Positions 53,376 through 63,004 of a DNA stretch of 64,000 bases are shown here, in pieces. The stretch lies in contig SECL01000001.1 in the NCBI GenBank assembly GCA_004173455.1, positions 62,001 to 126,000 of the forward strand, written 5' to 3'. The stretch comes from Moraxellaceae bacterium. Its GTDB lineage: Bacteria > Pseudomonadota > Gammaproteobacteria > Pseudomonadales > Moraxellaceae. Numbering within the stretch: position 1 is the first letter of the stretch; each line of letters starts with the position of its first letter. Below the pieces are notes generated by a model. It had not been told where the DNA came from, did not search any database, and saw nothing but the letters and a program-made list of their open reading frames with translations. The translations under genes were made by a program, and so were the position numbers.

Positions 53376-54911
53376 ATGGAAAATAATCAAAAAAACCTCG
53401 AAATATTCTTTAAAGAATATCTAGAAAAATGGTCTTGTATTCAACAAAACCCTTTAATGAGTGAAACTAAAATTATTCGCTTTGCACGAGATAGAGGAAT
53501 ACTAGTTTCAGGTAGCATAACCGGCGATCCAAGCAATTTTTTAGAAAGGGATTGGTTGAGTTCAGATGAGCTACCTGCTAATAAAAGAACCTTATTTCAT
53601 CCCTTTAGAATATATTCTTTACATATAATTGTAAGTATGTGTGATTTACATATATCGCCATCTTCCTCTTTAAATAGAGATTCTTATAAAAATTATTTGA
53701 TAAAAGTAAGTGAGTTTTTACCTTCATTAGAATTTATTACAGAAAAAGTAAGAGTAGCAAATGAGATTACTAATTTAGCGATACTCTTAGAACCTATATA
53801 CTGGCCAATAATTACATCACGTACTAGATATTCAAGTCCTATGACTTATGACGAACATAAATTAAAAGTAGAGCTTTACAAAGAAAAAATATTAGTTTTT
53901 GTGAAAAATCTTGATCCTAATATATGGTGTGAGCACCATAAAAATTTAAGAATAACTGCGGCAAAACTAGATGGTAATACTGACCTTTATCTATTGCTTC
54001 GTTCAGCACCTTGGGAAAAAAGGAAGCAAATCACTGGTCAGATAGGCGGTGCATTGTGGTTTAGGCATATTGCTGAGGTTATCAGACGGGCATTTACTGA
54101 CGTTCACAATGTCACTTGGTTAGAAGAGGATCAGGCTGTTGGACAGTGGCATATTGGAACTAGAGAAAGAATATATGGTACAGAACGTCCTATTGATAAT
54201 ATTCTGATATCCAGACCACACTTGGCATTTGAATTTGGTTTATATACTGGAAGTACTATCAGATGGTATTTAGAAGGTGAGACTGAGTATTACGCTGCAC
54301 TATTTGCTTTGCCAAAAGCAGCCTTAGGCGGAATAGAGGTTATTAACCTAAAGGGTGCTGTTGGAAATGAAAAAGCAAATATTGCATTACGGTTAACTGA
54401 TGGTTTAGCTCAAGATAAAGAGTTGCGAAGATTTAGTTTCATATCTTTTGATAATGATGTGCCTGCAAATACAAAAGCTATTAGAAAGCAGATTGAGGCT
54501 GGTAATGTGGTGGGATACATCAATTGCAATCAGCCTGATTTTGAGTTCGGTAATTTTACCTTAGAAGAATTAGTAGAAATTGCTGCTCGGATAGATGAAG
54601 AACAGGGAGCTGATACTGAAAAACTTAGAACAGGTAATCAAGATAAAATAGATACTGGTAAAAAATTTGAAGCTTATTATTGTCAATATTCAAATATAGG
54701 AAAAGCCTTGAAAGGTGAAAAATGGGGCAGAGCTTTAGCTAATTATGCATTAGATTATCCACTAAGAGAGGATAATAATTGCAAGCGTCCATTCATTGAA
54801 ACATTGGATTGGGTGTTATCGAGCAGAAAAGTGAGATATGAATATCAAAGAGATAACTTCTATATAGATTTACATGACTTTAAAAATAAAAATATAATTT
54901 CCAATAATTAA
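53376..54911 (+). CDS. Stand-alone TOPRIM-like nuclease-domain protein, horizontally acquired
   Basis: A 511-residue cytoplasmic protein of unrecognised family. The N-terminal ~290 residues look helical with no known motif. Residues ~295-395 show a TOPRIM-type core as in OLD-family nucleases: WYLEGETEYYAAL with Glu300 and Glu304, GIEVINLKGAVGN, and FISFDNDVP with Asp359 and Asp361 in the DxD position. These acidic residues bind metal in TOPRIM enzymes. There is no Walker A motif, so unlike OLD or GajA it has no built-in ATPase. The gene is strongly AT-rich (15 G/C in the 60 bases 53641-53700, against 32 in 52681-52740), with matching codon use, and stands alone between an 18-bp inverted repeat and a terminator. 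Phage defence is a reasonable guess, not shown. Confidence 0.7.
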   Translation: MENNQKNLEIFFKEYLEKWSCIQQNPLMSETKIIRFARDRGILVSGSITGDPSNFLERDWLSSDELPANKRTLFHPFRIYSLHIIVSMCDLHISPSSSLNRDSYKNYLIKVSEFLPSLEFITEKVRVANEITNLAILLEPIYWPIITSRTRYSSPMTYDEHKLKVELYKEKILVFVKNLDPNIWCEHHKNLRITAAKLDGNTDLYLLLRSAPWEKRKQITGQIGGALWFRHIAEVIRRAFTDVHNVTWLEEDQAVGQWHIGTRERIYGTERPIDNILISRPHLAFEFGLYTGSTIRWYLEGETEYYAALFALPKAALGGIEVINLKGAVGNEKANIALRLTDGLAQDKELRRFSFISFDNDVPANTKAIRKQIEAGNVVGYINCNQPDFEFGNFTLEELVEIAARIDEEQGADTEKLRTGNQDKIDTGKKFEAYYCQYSNIGKALKGEKWGRALANYALDYPLREDNNCKRPFIETLDWVLSSRKVRYEYQRDNFYIDLHDFKNKNIISNN

Positions 54912-54954
54912 AGTATGAGTAGTTAGCTATTTTATGAGTAACTTTTATTTGGAT

Positions 54955-54986
54955 AAAATGGAAGCTGAGCCTGAGCTTCCATTTTT
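54955..54986 (+). terminator. Intrinsic terminator after the AT-rich gene
   Basis: A 12-bp perfect stem (54955-54966 with 54974-54985; AAAATGGAAGCT/AGCTTCCATTTT) with a 7-base loop and T run. The symmetrical A/T ends make it usable from both sides, and the next gene converges here. Confidence 0.88.
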
Positions 54987-55027
54987 ATTAAGGGCGGTAA
55001 TTTAATTTTTTTGAGTGGTTTTTCACT

Positions 55028-56341
55028 TCACTGTGGCGACACCCGCCAGATCACATCACCCACGTCATCAGCGACTAGAATCGCACCGGCCTTACCCACT
55101 GCAACGCCCACTGGTCGACCCAGCGCATCGCCTTTTTCATTGACAAAACCAGTCAATACATCCTGCGGTTGACCAGCCGGCTGACCATTCTGGAACGGCA
55201 CAAACACCACTTTATAACCACTGCGCGGTTTGCGGTTCCATGAACCATGCTGGCCAATTAAGGCACCATTTTTATATTGCGGCATCAAATTGGCGTTATA
55301 AAACGTCAGGCCAAGTGATGCGGTATGGTTGCCCAGTGCATAATCCGGTTGGATGGCTTTGGCCACCAGAGCGGGATTTTGTGACTTGACCCGAGCATCG
55401 ACATGCTGGCCATAATAGCTGTACGGCCAGCCATAAAAACCGCCGTCTTTTACCGAGGTCATGTAGTCGGGCACCAGATCATTACCAATCTCATCACGTT
55501 CATTCACAGCCGTCCATAGCGCGCCACTTTGCGGCTGCCAGTCCATGCCGTTGGGATTGCGCAATCCGGTTGCAAAAGGGCGTACCTGCTTACTGGCAAT
55601 ATCAAATTCCAGAATGCGTGCGCGGTCTGTTTCCTTGTCCAGTCCATTTTCAGCGGCATTGCTGTTAGAACCCACGGTAATATACAGTTTGCTGCCATCA
55701 GCACTGGCAATCACATTTTTGGTCCAGTGATGGTTAATTGGCCCGGCAGGCAAGTCCAGCACCTTTTGCCCTGCTGTGCTAATGCTGGTTGCGCCCACTT
55801 GATACGGAAAGCTAAGCACTGCATCGGTATTGGCCACATACAGGGTGTTGCCGACCAGCGTCATGCCAAAAGGCGAGTTCAGATTTTTCAAAAACACGCT
55901 GTGCTGATCGGCAATGCCATCGCCATTGGTATCGCGCAGTAAGCTAATTTGGTTGGCGCTGGGATGCGATGAACCCGCGCGTTTCATCACCAGTTTCATG
56001 ATTTTGCCCTTAATACCGGCACTGTCCTTGGGCTTGGGCGGGGCATCAGTTTCAGCCACCAGCACATCACCATTGGGCAGCACGTATAGCCAACGCGGGT
56101 GCATTAGGCCAGCCGCAAATTTTTGTACTTTTAGGCCACTTGCTGCCACGGGCATGCGATCGGCAGGCCAGCCTTTGGCTGGTGCAATATTGACGGTGGG
56201 AATCAGTTTTTTGTGTGGCGCGGGCAGTACCGGATTGGCACCGTAACTGGCTGACAACGGTAGGGTGGCTTGGTGCATGCAGCCGCTCAGGCACAGCAGG
56301 CTGGCACTGGCCAGTACAGAAATTTTAAAGTGGACAAACAT
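55028..56341 (-). CDS. PQQ-dependent sugar (sorbosone/glucose) dehydrogenase-like lipoprotein
   Basis: A 437-residue exported lipoprotein; the signal ends in CLSGC, so the protein is membrane-anchored in the periplasm. The mature part is a six-bladed beta-propeller of the GSDH/L-sorbosone dehydrogenase family: [105 protein letters not shown] and [19 protein letters not shown]. Family members oxidise aldose sugars with pyrroloquinoline quinone; no PQQ synthesis genes are in the window. The start at 56341 has TGGAG upstream, better than 56362. Substrate unknown. Confidence 0.88.
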   Translation of the reverse strand: MFVHFKISVLASASLLCLSGCMHQATLPLSASYGANPVLPAPHKKLIPTVNIAPAKGWPADRMPVAASGLKVQKFAAGLMHPRWLYVLPNGDVLVAETDAPPKPKDSAGIKGKIMKLVMKRAGSSHPSANQISLLRDTNGDGIADQHSVFLKNLNSPFGMTLVGNTLYVANTDAVLSFPYQVGATSISTAGQKVLDLPAGPINHHWTKNVIASADGSKLYITVGSNSNAAENGLDKETDRARILEFDIASKQVRPFATGLRNPNGMDWQPQSGALWTAVNERDEIGNDLVPDYMTSVKDGGFYGWPYSYYGQHVDARVKSQNPALVAKAIQPDYALGNHTASLGLTFYNANLMPQYKNGALIGQHGSWNRKPRSGYKVVFVPFQNGQPAGQPQDVLTGFVNEKGDALGRPVGVAVGKAGAILVADDVGDVIWRVSPQ

Positions 56342-56703
56342 AATAGCAGCTCCAGTCAGCATAGATAAAATGGCCTGAAGATGCCTATTTTCTGGATCCG
56401 ATTTATCTCAAAAACCGGTTCAGCTTGTCTGGGGCAGCGACATCCGTGGCCTGTGCGCGTTGTTGTGGATCTACTGTAGGCCAATGCGCAAAAATTATTG
56501 TCATGGTCGTGTTGATTCAGGTAGCGGATTGGTTACAGCAAATAATTCATTTTAGACGGTTTTTTATATACCGCTGTCTTGGATTTTTTTATACAGCGCC
56601 TTTGCCGCAATTTTTATGAAAAATAGGGCTTGCAAAAACACCACATTGCCCCAAGATTAGCCGCAATTGTTCAATTGATTTTCGGTTAGGAGTTGTGCCA
56701 GCC
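56342..56703. other. Intergenic stretch upstream of dnaJ
   Basis: The 362 bases between the divergent propeller-protein and dnaJ genes contain a heat-shock type promoter close to dnaJ (56629-56657). The rest has no credible ORF or RNA gene that I can recognise. Confidence 0.6.
56629..56657 (+). promoter_or_regulatory. Sigma-32 (heat-shock) type promoter of dnaJ
   Basis: CTTGCA at 56629-56634 and CCCCAAGAT at 56649-56657 with a 14-base spacer fit the sigma-32 pattern CTTGAA-N13-16-CCCCATnT. The site lies 46 bases before the dnaJ start, exactly where a heat-shock promoter is expected. Confidence 0.75.
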
Positions 56704-57810
56704 ATGGCAAAGAGAGATTACTACGAGGTTCTAGGGTTATCCAAAGGTGCCAGCGAAGACGAAATTAAAAAGGCCTATCGCAAGCTGGCCATGAAATATC
56801 ATCCAGATCGTAATCCTGATAACAAGGACGCGGAAGACAAGTTCAAGGAGGCTTCCGAAGCCTATGAAGTTTTGTCCGATAGCGACAAGCGTTCTGCCTA
56901 TGATCGCATGGGTCACAGTGCCTTTGAGGGCATGGGCGGTATGGGCGGCGGTGGCTTTAATGCGCAGGATATCTTTAGCCAGTTTGGTGATATTTTTGGT
57001 GACATGTTTGGTGGTCGTGGTGGCGGCGGCCAGCGTCAACGCCGTGGTGCCGACCTGCGCTATGTGATGGAACTGACCCTTGAAGAAGCGGTCAAGGGTG
57101 TGAAAAAAACCATCAGCTTTACCGCGCCTGCTGCCTGTGAAGCCTGTAACGGCAAAGGTTCCAAAAACCCTGAAGATGTCACTACCTGCCAGACCTGTCA
57201 TGGTGCTGGACAAGTGCGTATGCAACAGGGTTTCTTTTCGGTACAGCAAACCTGTCATACCTGTCATGGCAGTGGCAAGATTGTTAAAAACCCGTGTAAT
57301 GTCTGCCATGGTGCGGGTGTGGCCGAACGTAAGCGTACTTTGGAAGTGAGCATTCCTGCTGGCGTAGACAATGGCGACCGCGTGCGCCTGACCGGTGAAG
57401 GTGAAGCCGGTGGTGCTGGTGCGCAGGCTGGTGATTTGTACGTGGAAGTGGTGGTGCGCGAGCATGCAGTATTCCAGCGTGACGGTGCCGACCTGTATAT
57501 GGACGTGCCGATTAGCTTTACCGATGCGGCGCTGGGCAAGGAAGTAGAAATTCCAACCCTTGATGGCCGTGTGAGCCTGAAAGTGCCAGAAGGTTCTCAG
57601 ACCGGCAAGCTGTTCCGTTTGCGTGGCAAAGGAGTCAAACCGGTACGCACTAGCATGGTCGGTGATTTGCTGTGCCGTGTGGTGGTTGAAACCCCGGTTA
57701 ACCTGACCAGCCGCCAAAAAGAATTGCTACAGGAATTGCAAGCCACGCTGGATGGCGATGACAAACAATCACCCAAGAAAAAATCATTCTTTGAGCGGTT
57801 GTTTGACTAA
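56704..57810 (+). CDS. dnaJ: Molecular chaperone DnaJ (Hsp40)
   Basis: A 368-residue co-chaperone that delivers clients to DnaK and stimulates its ATPase. The J domain (residues ~3-70) has the HPD tripeptide in KYHPDRNP; a Gly/Phe-rich linker follows; the zinc domain has four CxxCxGxG repeats ([32 protein letters not shown]); and the C-terminal substrate domains end in [16 protein letters not shown] lies 11 bases before the ATG at 56704, so the GTG at 56695 is rejected. dnaK is not adjacent. dapB follows after a terminator, an order common in Acinetobacter relatives. Confidence 0.98.
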   Translation: MAKRDYYEVLGLSKGASEDEIKKAYRKLAMKYHPDRNPDNKDAEDKFKEASEAYEVLSDSDKRSAYDRMGHSAFEGMGGMGGGGFNAQDIFSQFGDIFGDMFGGRGGGGQRQRRGADLRYVMELTLEEAVKGVKKTISFTAPAACEACNGKGSKNPEDVTTCQTCHGAGQVRMQQGFFSVQQTCHTCHGSGKIVKNPCNVCHGAGVAERKRTLEVSIPAGVDNGDRVRLTGEGEAGGAGAQAGDLYVEVVVREHAVFQRDGADLYMDVPISFTDAALGKEVEIPTLDGRVSLKVPEGSQTGKLFRLRGKGVKPVRTSMVGDLLCRVVVETPVNLTSRQKELLQELQATLDGDDKQSPKKKSFFERLFD

Positions 57811-57861
57811 AGCGTGCTGTGACGAAATGCCGATTCAGGTAGCCTGAGTTGGCGCATTGCT

Positions 57862-57903
57862 AAAAAAAGCCCATGGCTGTGAACTGCACCGTGGGCTTTT
57901 TTC
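57862..57903 (+). terminator. Intrinsic terminator after dnaJ
   Basis: AGCCCATGG (57868-57876) pairs with CCGTGGGCT (57889-57897, one T-G pair), flanked by six A and followed by six T. Confidence 0.88.
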
Positions 57904-58040
57904 TGTCTTTTTGACTGATAAATCCTGCTAAGTAGGGGAATTTACCCGCAAATCTGTAGCTTAATTCAAATTTACTCTATAGTAATGTGTTCAGATCCTT
58001 TGGGTCTCCAAACATTTTATACAAGGCTTTAGGAGCAAGC

Positions 58041-58853
58041 ATGGCAAATTCACCACGCATTGGCATTTTGGGCGCAGGCGGGCGCATGGGTCGTATGCTG
58101 ATTCAGGCAGTGCATCAGGCCGGTTATCCGCTTGCCGCCGCAGTAGAGCGTGCCGGAAGTTCGCTGATTGGCACCGATGCAGGTGAGTTGGCTGGGGTCG
58201 GCAAGCTGGATGTACCGGTTGCCGCCAGTTTGCAGGACGTAATTGGCCAGTGCGATGTGGTGATTGATTTTTCCACGCCAGAGGCGACCGTCACTCATTT
58301 GCAGATTTGCCGTGATGCCAAGGTAGCTATTGTCATTGGCACTACCGGTCTATCTGAGGTACAACAGCAACTGGTCAGTGATACGGCGCAACAGATTCCG
58401 GTGGTATATTCCGGCAATTATTCGGTGGGCGTCAATGTGTCACTCAAAATGCTGGAACTGGCCGCCAAAGCCTTTGGTGACACAGTGGATATTGAAATTA
58501 TTGAAGCCCATCACCGTCATAAAGTGGATGCACCATCCGGCACCGCGTATATGATGGGGGAAACCGTTGCCAATGCGCTAGGGCGTAAGCTCAAGGACGT
58601 TGCGGTTTATGGGCGTGAAGGCCACACCGGCCCGCGCGATCGCCAGACCATTGGCTTTGAAACCATTCGGGGTGGCGATATTGTGGGCGAGCATACCGTG
58701 ATGTTTATTGGCGAAGGCGAGCGGGTTGAGGTCAAACATCTGGCCACCAACCGGATGAATTTTGCCAGTGGTGCGGTACGTGCCGCCGCATGGGTTATCC
58801 AGCAACCGGTAGCCCGTTACGACATGCAGGACGTATTGTCATTAAAAAATTAA
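58041..58853 (+). CDS. dapB: 4-hydroxy-tetrahydrodipicolinate reductase
   Basis: A 270-residue cytoplasmic enzyme of lysine and diaminopimelate synthesis, reducing hydroxy-tetrahydrodipicolinate with NAD(P)H. It has the GAGGRMGR cofactor loop at residues ~11-18, the DFSTPEA motif, GTTG, the active-site [14 protein letters not shown] and a C-terminal [18 protein letters not shown] precedes the ATG at 58041, so upstream in-frame starts are rejected. A TATAGT at 57978-57983 could be its -10 box, but no good -35 matches it. Confidence 0.97.
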   Translation: MANSPRIGILGAGGRMGRMLIQAVHQAGYPLAAAVERAGSSLIGTDAGELAGVGKLDVPVAASLQDVIGQCDVVIDFSTPEATVTHLQICRDAKVAIVIGTTGLSEVQQQLVSDTAQQIPVVYSGNYSVGVNVSLKMLELAAKAFGDTVDIEIIEAHHRHKVDAPSGTAYMMGETVANALGRKLKDVAVYGREGHTGPRDRQTIGFETIRGGDIVGEHTVMFIGEGERVEVKHLATNRMNFASGAVRAAAWVIQQPVARYDMQDVLSLKN

Positions 58854-58909
58854 TGATCAAAACAACTAAAATCTCAGCCTTATACGCTGATCAGGCAGGA
58901 TAGTAAATC

Positions 58910-59608
58910 ATGAAAAATCGCATCAACCGGCTTTCTGTACGCACACTGTGCCAAAGCATAGGCCTTAGCCTGCTGACCTTGGGTGCAGCGCATGCGGCGG
59001 CTGATATGTCCCAAGCCAAGCTTGCGATCAATAAGCACGGCATCAAGGTCTGGACGTATCAGTTGCCCAATAATCCTGCCTTTAACTATCGAGCCACCAG
59101 CGTGATTAATGCCAATGTGACCAGCGTTGCAGCGGTGATTCTGGATACCGATTCCCTGACGCGCTGGGTGCCCTATGTCAGTGATGTCGATGTGATTGAG
59201 CGCAATGACAGTAATGGCACGTTTATTATTCGCATGCAGCTGGATTTTCCGTTCCCCTTGCAGGATCGTGATGTGCTGATTCAGGGCAGGATCAGTCAGG
59301 CTAGCGACGGTACGGTGACCATCAAAAACAAGGCCATTCAGGACAGTCGTGCGCCTGTACAGCATAATGTGGTGCGTTTAAATCACTATGAAGGCGACTG
59401 GACGTTAAAACCCTTGGGCGCTACCAAAACAGAAGTATCAACCACCGGTTATGGTGATCCGGGCGGTGTAATTCCCCTGAGCGTGGCCAACCTGTTTGTG
59501 CAGCAGCAGCCTTACCAGATGCTGGGACGCATGCAGGATTATGTTAAAAATAGCCGTTACCAAAATCCACGGCTGACCATGGTCAAAGACCCGTACGCCA
59601 AAAAATAA
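58910..59608 (+). CDS. Periplasmic START-domain lipid-binding protein
   Basis: A 232-residue protein with signal peptide (cleavage near GAAHAA/ADM) and a START-like fold: GIKVWTYQLPNNPAFNYRA, NVTSVAAVILDTDSLTRWVP, IIRMQLDFPFPLQDRDVLI and TTGYGDPGGVIPLSVANLFV match proteins annotated as START domain in gammaproteobacteria. START folds hold a lipid or sterol in a deep pocket. The sterol-desaturase-type gene a few genes away makes a lipid role appealing, though this is a loose link. It is 56 bases after dapB. Confidence 0.85.
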   Translation: MKNRINRLSVRTLCQSIGLSLLTLGAAHAAADMSQAKLAINKHGIKVWTYQLPNNPAFNYRATSVINANVTSVAAVILDTDSLTRWVPYVSDVDVIERNDSNGTFIIRMQLDFPFPLQDRDVLIQGRISQASDGTVTIKNKAIQDSRAPVQHNVVRLNHYEGDWTLKPLGATKTEVSTTGYGDPGGVIPLSVANLFVQQQPYQMLGRMQDYVKNSRYQNPRLTMVKDPYAKK

Positions 59609-59661
59609 AATTTTTATGTAAAAAGCGGTACTTGCTCAATCAGTTTGGCCAGTACATGACC

Positions 59662-59705
59662 AAAAAAACAGGACGACAGCGTATAGGCCGTCGTCCTGTT
59701 TTTTT
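59662..59705. terminator. Bidirectional terminator between convergent genes
   Basis: ACAGGACGAC pairs with GTCGTCCTGT (59668-59677 with 59690-59699). Seven A precede and seven T follow, so it can stop transcription from both sides. Confidence 0.9.
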
Positions 59706-59716
59706 ATATAAAGTGC

Positions 59717-60745
59717 TTATTCAAAATCAGCTTTTAGCACCACCCGGTAACGTGCCTTGCCATCACGCAAATGCTGAATGGCATCATTGATTTGCGACAT
59801 GGGAAACACTTCCACGGTAGGCTCAACCTTGGTGCGGGCAGCAAAGCGGAGTAACTGGCGCAGTGCCAGTGGCGATCCGGTGGGAGAACCCGTAACTACC
59901 TTGGCACCGCCAATCAGTACTCCGGCTGGCACAGGCAGTGGTTCAAGCACCACGCCCACAGTATGAAACTTGCCTTCTGGTGCCAGCGCCGCAAAGTAAG
60001 GCATCCAGTCCAGACTGACATTGATGGTGTTAATAATCAGGTCAAACTGGCCACGCAGGGCTTTGAGCTGGTCTTTGTCACGGCTATTAATCACCTGATC
60101 CGCGCCCATATCCAGAATTTCCTGGGTTTTATCGGGACTGGAACTAAACGCGGTGACTTCACAGCCCCACGCCTTGGCCAGCTTGATGGCAATATGCCCA
60201 AGACCGCCAATACCAATCACGCCAACTTTATGCACCCCTTGAATCTGGTGACGCAGCAACGGATCAAACACGGTAATGCCACCACACAGCAATGGCCCTG
60301 CCACTTCAGGGTTGAGGTCATCCGGCACGGGGATTACCCATTGCCAGCCAGCCCGCACCGTTTCGGCAAAACCACCAGCATGGCCGACGATGGTGGCGGT
60401 GGTGCCGTTCTGGCACAACACCTGTTTGCCACCAATACAGCAATCACAATGCTGGCAGCTATCGGCCGTCCAGCCAATGCCAACACGCTGGCCAACTTTC
60501 AGGCCTTTCTGTTGTGCTTCTTGGCCAAGCTCGGTCACAATGCCAATCACTTCATGTCCGGCAATCAGCGGGTATTTGGCACCGCCCCATTCGTTGTCAA
60601 TCATGGACAAATCCGAATGACACACGCCGCAATATTCGACCTTGACTTCAACTTCATAGGCTTTGAGTTCGCCGGCATCATAGTCATAAGGTTGCAGGGG
60701 CTCACCCTGTTTTAGTGCTGCATAGCTACGGATGGTGGTCATCAT
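59717..60745 (-). CDS. Zinc-dependent NAD(P) alcohol dehydrogenase (CAD/YahK-type)
   Basis: A 342-residue cytoplasmic medium-chain dehydrogenase interconverting alcohols and aldehydes, probably with NADPH. Catalytic zinc ligands are in [13 protein letters not shown] and AGHEVIGIV; structural zinc ligands are the four Cys of [34 protein letters not shown] is the cofactor loop, followed by FSSSPDK, where Ser residues in the fold favour NADPH. It closely follows the cinnamyl-alcohol-dehydrogenase-like YahK/YjgB pattern. AAGGAA precedes two adjacent ATGs; either may be used. Confidence 0.92.
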   Translation of the reverse strand: MMTTIRSYAALKQGEPLQPYDYDAGELKAYEVEVKVEYCGVCHSDLSMIDNEWGGAKYPLIAGHEVIGIVTELGQEAQQKGLKVGQRVGIGWTADSCQHCDCCIGGKQVLCQNGTTATIVGHAGGFAETVRAGWQWVIPVPDDLNPEVAGPLLCGGITVFDPLLRHQIQGVHKVGVIGIGGLGHIAIKLAKAWGCEVTAFSSSPDKTQEILDMGADQVINSRDKDQLKALRGQFDLIINTINVSLDWMPYFAALAPEGKFHTVGVVLEPLPVPAGVLIGGAKVVTGSPTGSPLALRQLLRFAARTKVEPTVEVFPMSQINDAIQHLRDGKARYRVVLKADFE

Positions 60746-60804
60746 CTATTCCTTCAATCAATGTTCTGGCACAACAGTCTGGCAGGTCATTTACGGGCGC
60801 TGGC

Positions 60805-61419
60805 TTAGTCATGCGAGTGCAAGACGAATGATGTCGTGTAACGATAACAATGCGGATCATGATCACTGATCATCCCCACGGCTTGCATAAAAGCATGACA
60901 GGTGGTCGCGCCCACAAACTGAAAGCCTGCTGTTTTGAGTGCTTTTGACATTGCCAGACTTGCCGCTGTTTGCACAGGGTTTTGTGTGTAATTCTGAATG
61001 ACCTGCGGTTGTAGTTTTGCATTGACAAATGACCATAGCCATTTCACGGGATCAATGTCTTGTTGTTCCAGTACTAGCCAGCAGCGCGCGTTATGCACAA
61101 TGGCGTTGAGCTTGCCACGATGACGGATCAGGCCGGCGTTGTGCAAGTACCGTGCAATATCATCCTCATCAAGTTTTGCCACTTTTTCCGGTAAAAAATC
61201 AAAAAAGCACTGCCGGTAGCCGTCGCGTTTTTTCAGCACGGTAAACCATGACAACCCCGCTTGCTGGCCTTCCAGACACAACATTTCAAACAAATATTGC
61301 CGGTCATGGCTGGGCGTGCCCCATTCGTGATCGTGATAGTGCTGATATAGCGGATCGCTGCTACACCAGTCACAGCGTGGGATCAGGGCATGAGCCAAAG
61401 TGGGGGATTGAGCTGTCAT
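60805..61419 (-). CDS. tag: DNA-3-methyladenine glycosylase I
   Basis: A 204-residue base-excision repair enzyme removing 3-methyladenine. The N-terminal CDWCSSDP supplies the first zinc cysteine and YHDHEWGTPSHDRQYLFEML follows as in Tag; LEGQQAGLSWFTVLKKRDGY contains the substrate-pocket Glu and Trp; GFQFVGATTCHAFMQAVG and the C-terminal His/Cys residues (DHDPHCYRY) complete the zinc site. The start at 61419 is chosen because the upstream extension reads through the previous gene. It begins 5 bases after the hydroxylase stop, so the two are probably co-transcribed. Confidence 0.93.
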   Translation of the reverse strand: MTAQSPTLAHALIPRCDWCSSDPLYQHYHDHEWGTPSHDRQYLFEMLCLEGQQAGLSWFTVLKKRDGYRQCFFDFLPEKVAKLDEDDIARYLHNAGLIRHRGKLNAIVHNARCWLVLEQQDIDPVKWLWSFVNAKLQPQVIQNYTQNPVQTAASLAMSKALKTAGFQFVGATTCHAFMQAVGMISDHDPHCYRYTTSFVLHSHD

Positions 61420-61423
61420 GTTG

Positions 61424-62596
61424 CTATGACTGGGGTGAGCTTGGCGGATGTGGCAGCGTGGCTGGCGCTTTCTTTTTCTTGCGTTTTTTAAATGGATACA
61501 CCAGCTGGTCGACAAAGCCTTCGGGTACTTTGGTGCCGGGTGTGGTGCCATAACGCTGCGGCAAATGAGAGGGCATATACGCCGTCTTAAAAATCACATC
61601 ATAAATGGGCAAAAAAGCGGCAAAGTTCTTGTCCAGCGCCTCATCTTCGGACGAGTGATGCCAGTGATGAAACTCGGGCGTGGCAAGCATCCAGCGCAGA
61701 TACGGAAAACGAAAGCGCACATTGGCATGGATAAAAATCGCATGAAAGGAAATAAAAATCAGGTATGCATAGGTGGCTGCTGGTGCAAAGCCTAAAAATA
61801 ATAAGGGAATATAGCCCACAAATCGGTTCATGATCAGCTCAGCCACATGCACACGACTGGAAGCCAGCCAGTCCATTTGCAGCGAGGAATGATGCACGGC
61901 ATGAATGCGCCAAAGCCGCGGCACCTTGTGCATGCTGCGGTGAATCCAGTAACTGAAAAAATCCACCACCAGCAGGATTTCAATAAACTGTAAGGCCAAG
62001 GGCTGGCTGCTCACCATCTGGTGCAACTGCGGATTGATCCACTGGTTGAATAGCACCTGCGCCGGAATAATGGTAAAAAATGCCAGCAACTGAATGCCTA
62101 GATGGCTAAACATAAAATATTTCAGGTCAGTGACCCAGCCTTTACGCAGGATTTTTTGCTGGTGATATTTGGCAAACATGCGTTCCATGGGAATAAACAC
62201 CAGCGCCAGTACCAGCAGGGTTAAAATAAAATAATCCAGTCCGGCATACATGTTGCGCGGCGCATAGGGATTGCCTTCAATTTGCCCACTGGCCAGCAAG
62301 GCCGCACAGGTATTTAAAAAAATCCCGCTTAACCCCCACATCCGGTTGGGATTGCGAAACACCGAACACACCCCGGCAATAAAGCCAATAGCAATGCCGG
62401 CAAACAGCAAAATCTTGATCAGCAGTGGGTTATACACCGTGCGGAGTTCCGGCATGGTCAGCAGGTTGGGAAATAAAAAACAAAACGCAGTCAGGCAGCC
62501 CAGCAGGCCAAGGCTAATGGCAATAAATGCCGAGATTTTGCCATGGCCGTAATTGAGCGGCTGGTCTTCCAGATGTTTGCGGATCAGCTCAGTCAT
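61424..62596 (-). CDS. Sterol desaturase / fatty acid hydroxylase-family membrane enzyme
   Basis: A 390-residue integral membrane di-iron enzyme. Several membrane helices occupy the N-terminal half (ISLGLLGCLTAFCFLFP, LLIKILLFAGIAIGFIAG, YFILTLLVLALVFI). The histidine clusters of the superfamily are all visible: HRSMH, HAVHHSS, HANVRF and PEFHHWHHSSEDEA. Such enzymes hydroxylate or desaturate sterols, fatty acids or carotenoids with oxygen. The C-terminal tail is basic and disordered (KKRKKKKAP). Substrate cannot be decided. The N-terminal extra helices make it longer than minimal family members (~270 residues). Confidence 0.9.
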   Translation of the reverse strand: MTELIRKHLEDQPLNYGHGKISAFIAISLGLLGCLTAFCFLFPNLLTMPELRTVYNPLLIKILLFAGIAIGFIAGVCSVFRNPNRMWGLSGIFLNTCAALLASGQIEGNPYAPRNMYAGLDYFILTLLVLALVFIPMERMFAKYHQQKILRKGWVTDLKYFMFSHLGIQLLAFFTIIPAQVLFNQWINPQLHQMVSSQPLALQFIEILLVVDFFSYWIHRSMHKVPRLWRIHAVHHSSLQMDWLASSRVHVAELIMNRFVGYIPLLFLGFAPAATYAYLIFISFHAIFIHANVRFRFPYLRWMLATPEFHHWHHSSEDEALDKNFAAFLPIYDVIFKTAYMPSHLPQRYGTTPGTKVPEGFVDQLVYPFKKRKKKKAPATLPHPPSSPQS

Positions 62597-62701
62597 TGTT
62601 ATTCCAGATTATTTCAATTTTTGTGTGGTTAATATGGAGCTGTTTTAGCATAAAAATTTTAATAAAATAAAGAACTTGTGCTGGCAATTAGCCCAGCCTA
62701 T

Positions 62702-62959
62702 TTATTGCCCCGGCATCTGCCAGCTCAGCCATTGTTGTTGTCCAATATCCCAAAATTCAAGACGGCTTAAATCCATCTCGGCAAAATTCACCCAGCTGTC
62801 CTGTCCGGATTTTTCATTAAAACCCGTACTGATCAGCAGCGCATCTTCATTAATTTCCATGATCCAGCCTTGCAGCATAGAGCCGTTTTGCAGATAAATA
62901 CGCTGCTGGTTACCGCTTTCGGCAAAATTTGCCATGTGTTCTGCCAGTTCAATGGACAT
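62702..62959 (-). CDS. Small Sm-like (Hfq-like fold) protein, hypothetical
   Basis: An 85-residue cytoplasmic protein. Residues ~19-50 read IYLQNGSMLQGWIMEINEDA, then LLIS, resembling the first three strands of an Sm/Hfq fold (strand, G-x-x-L-x-G-x-I, bend, L-L-I), but it lacks the Hfq signature (VYLVNG.KLQGQ with KH). The rest is acidic with SWVNFAEMDLSRLEFWDI. AGGAAA precedes the ATG. It follows the M23 peptidase gene by 45 bases on the same strand. RNA binding is only a structural guess. Confidence 0.75.
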   Translation of the reverse strand: MSIELAEHMANFAESGNQQRIYLQNGSMLQGWIMEINEDALLISTGFNEKSGQDSWVNFAEMDLSRLEFWDIGQQQWLSWQMPGQ

Positions 62960-63004
62960 GTTGGTTTCCTAAAAATAAAAAGTAGCCCATATTCAAATAA
63001 GCCA

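Noticed and set aside
56737-57717. 326-codon open frame antisense to dnaJ
   Set aside because: It lies wholly within dnaJ on the other strand; its Thr/His-rich translation mirrors the chaperone codons and it has no domain or ribosome site.
59963-60715. 250-codon open frame antisense to the alcohol dehydrogenase
   Set aside because: The opposite strand has a complete, motif-rich enzyme; this frame is a shadow without recognisable features.
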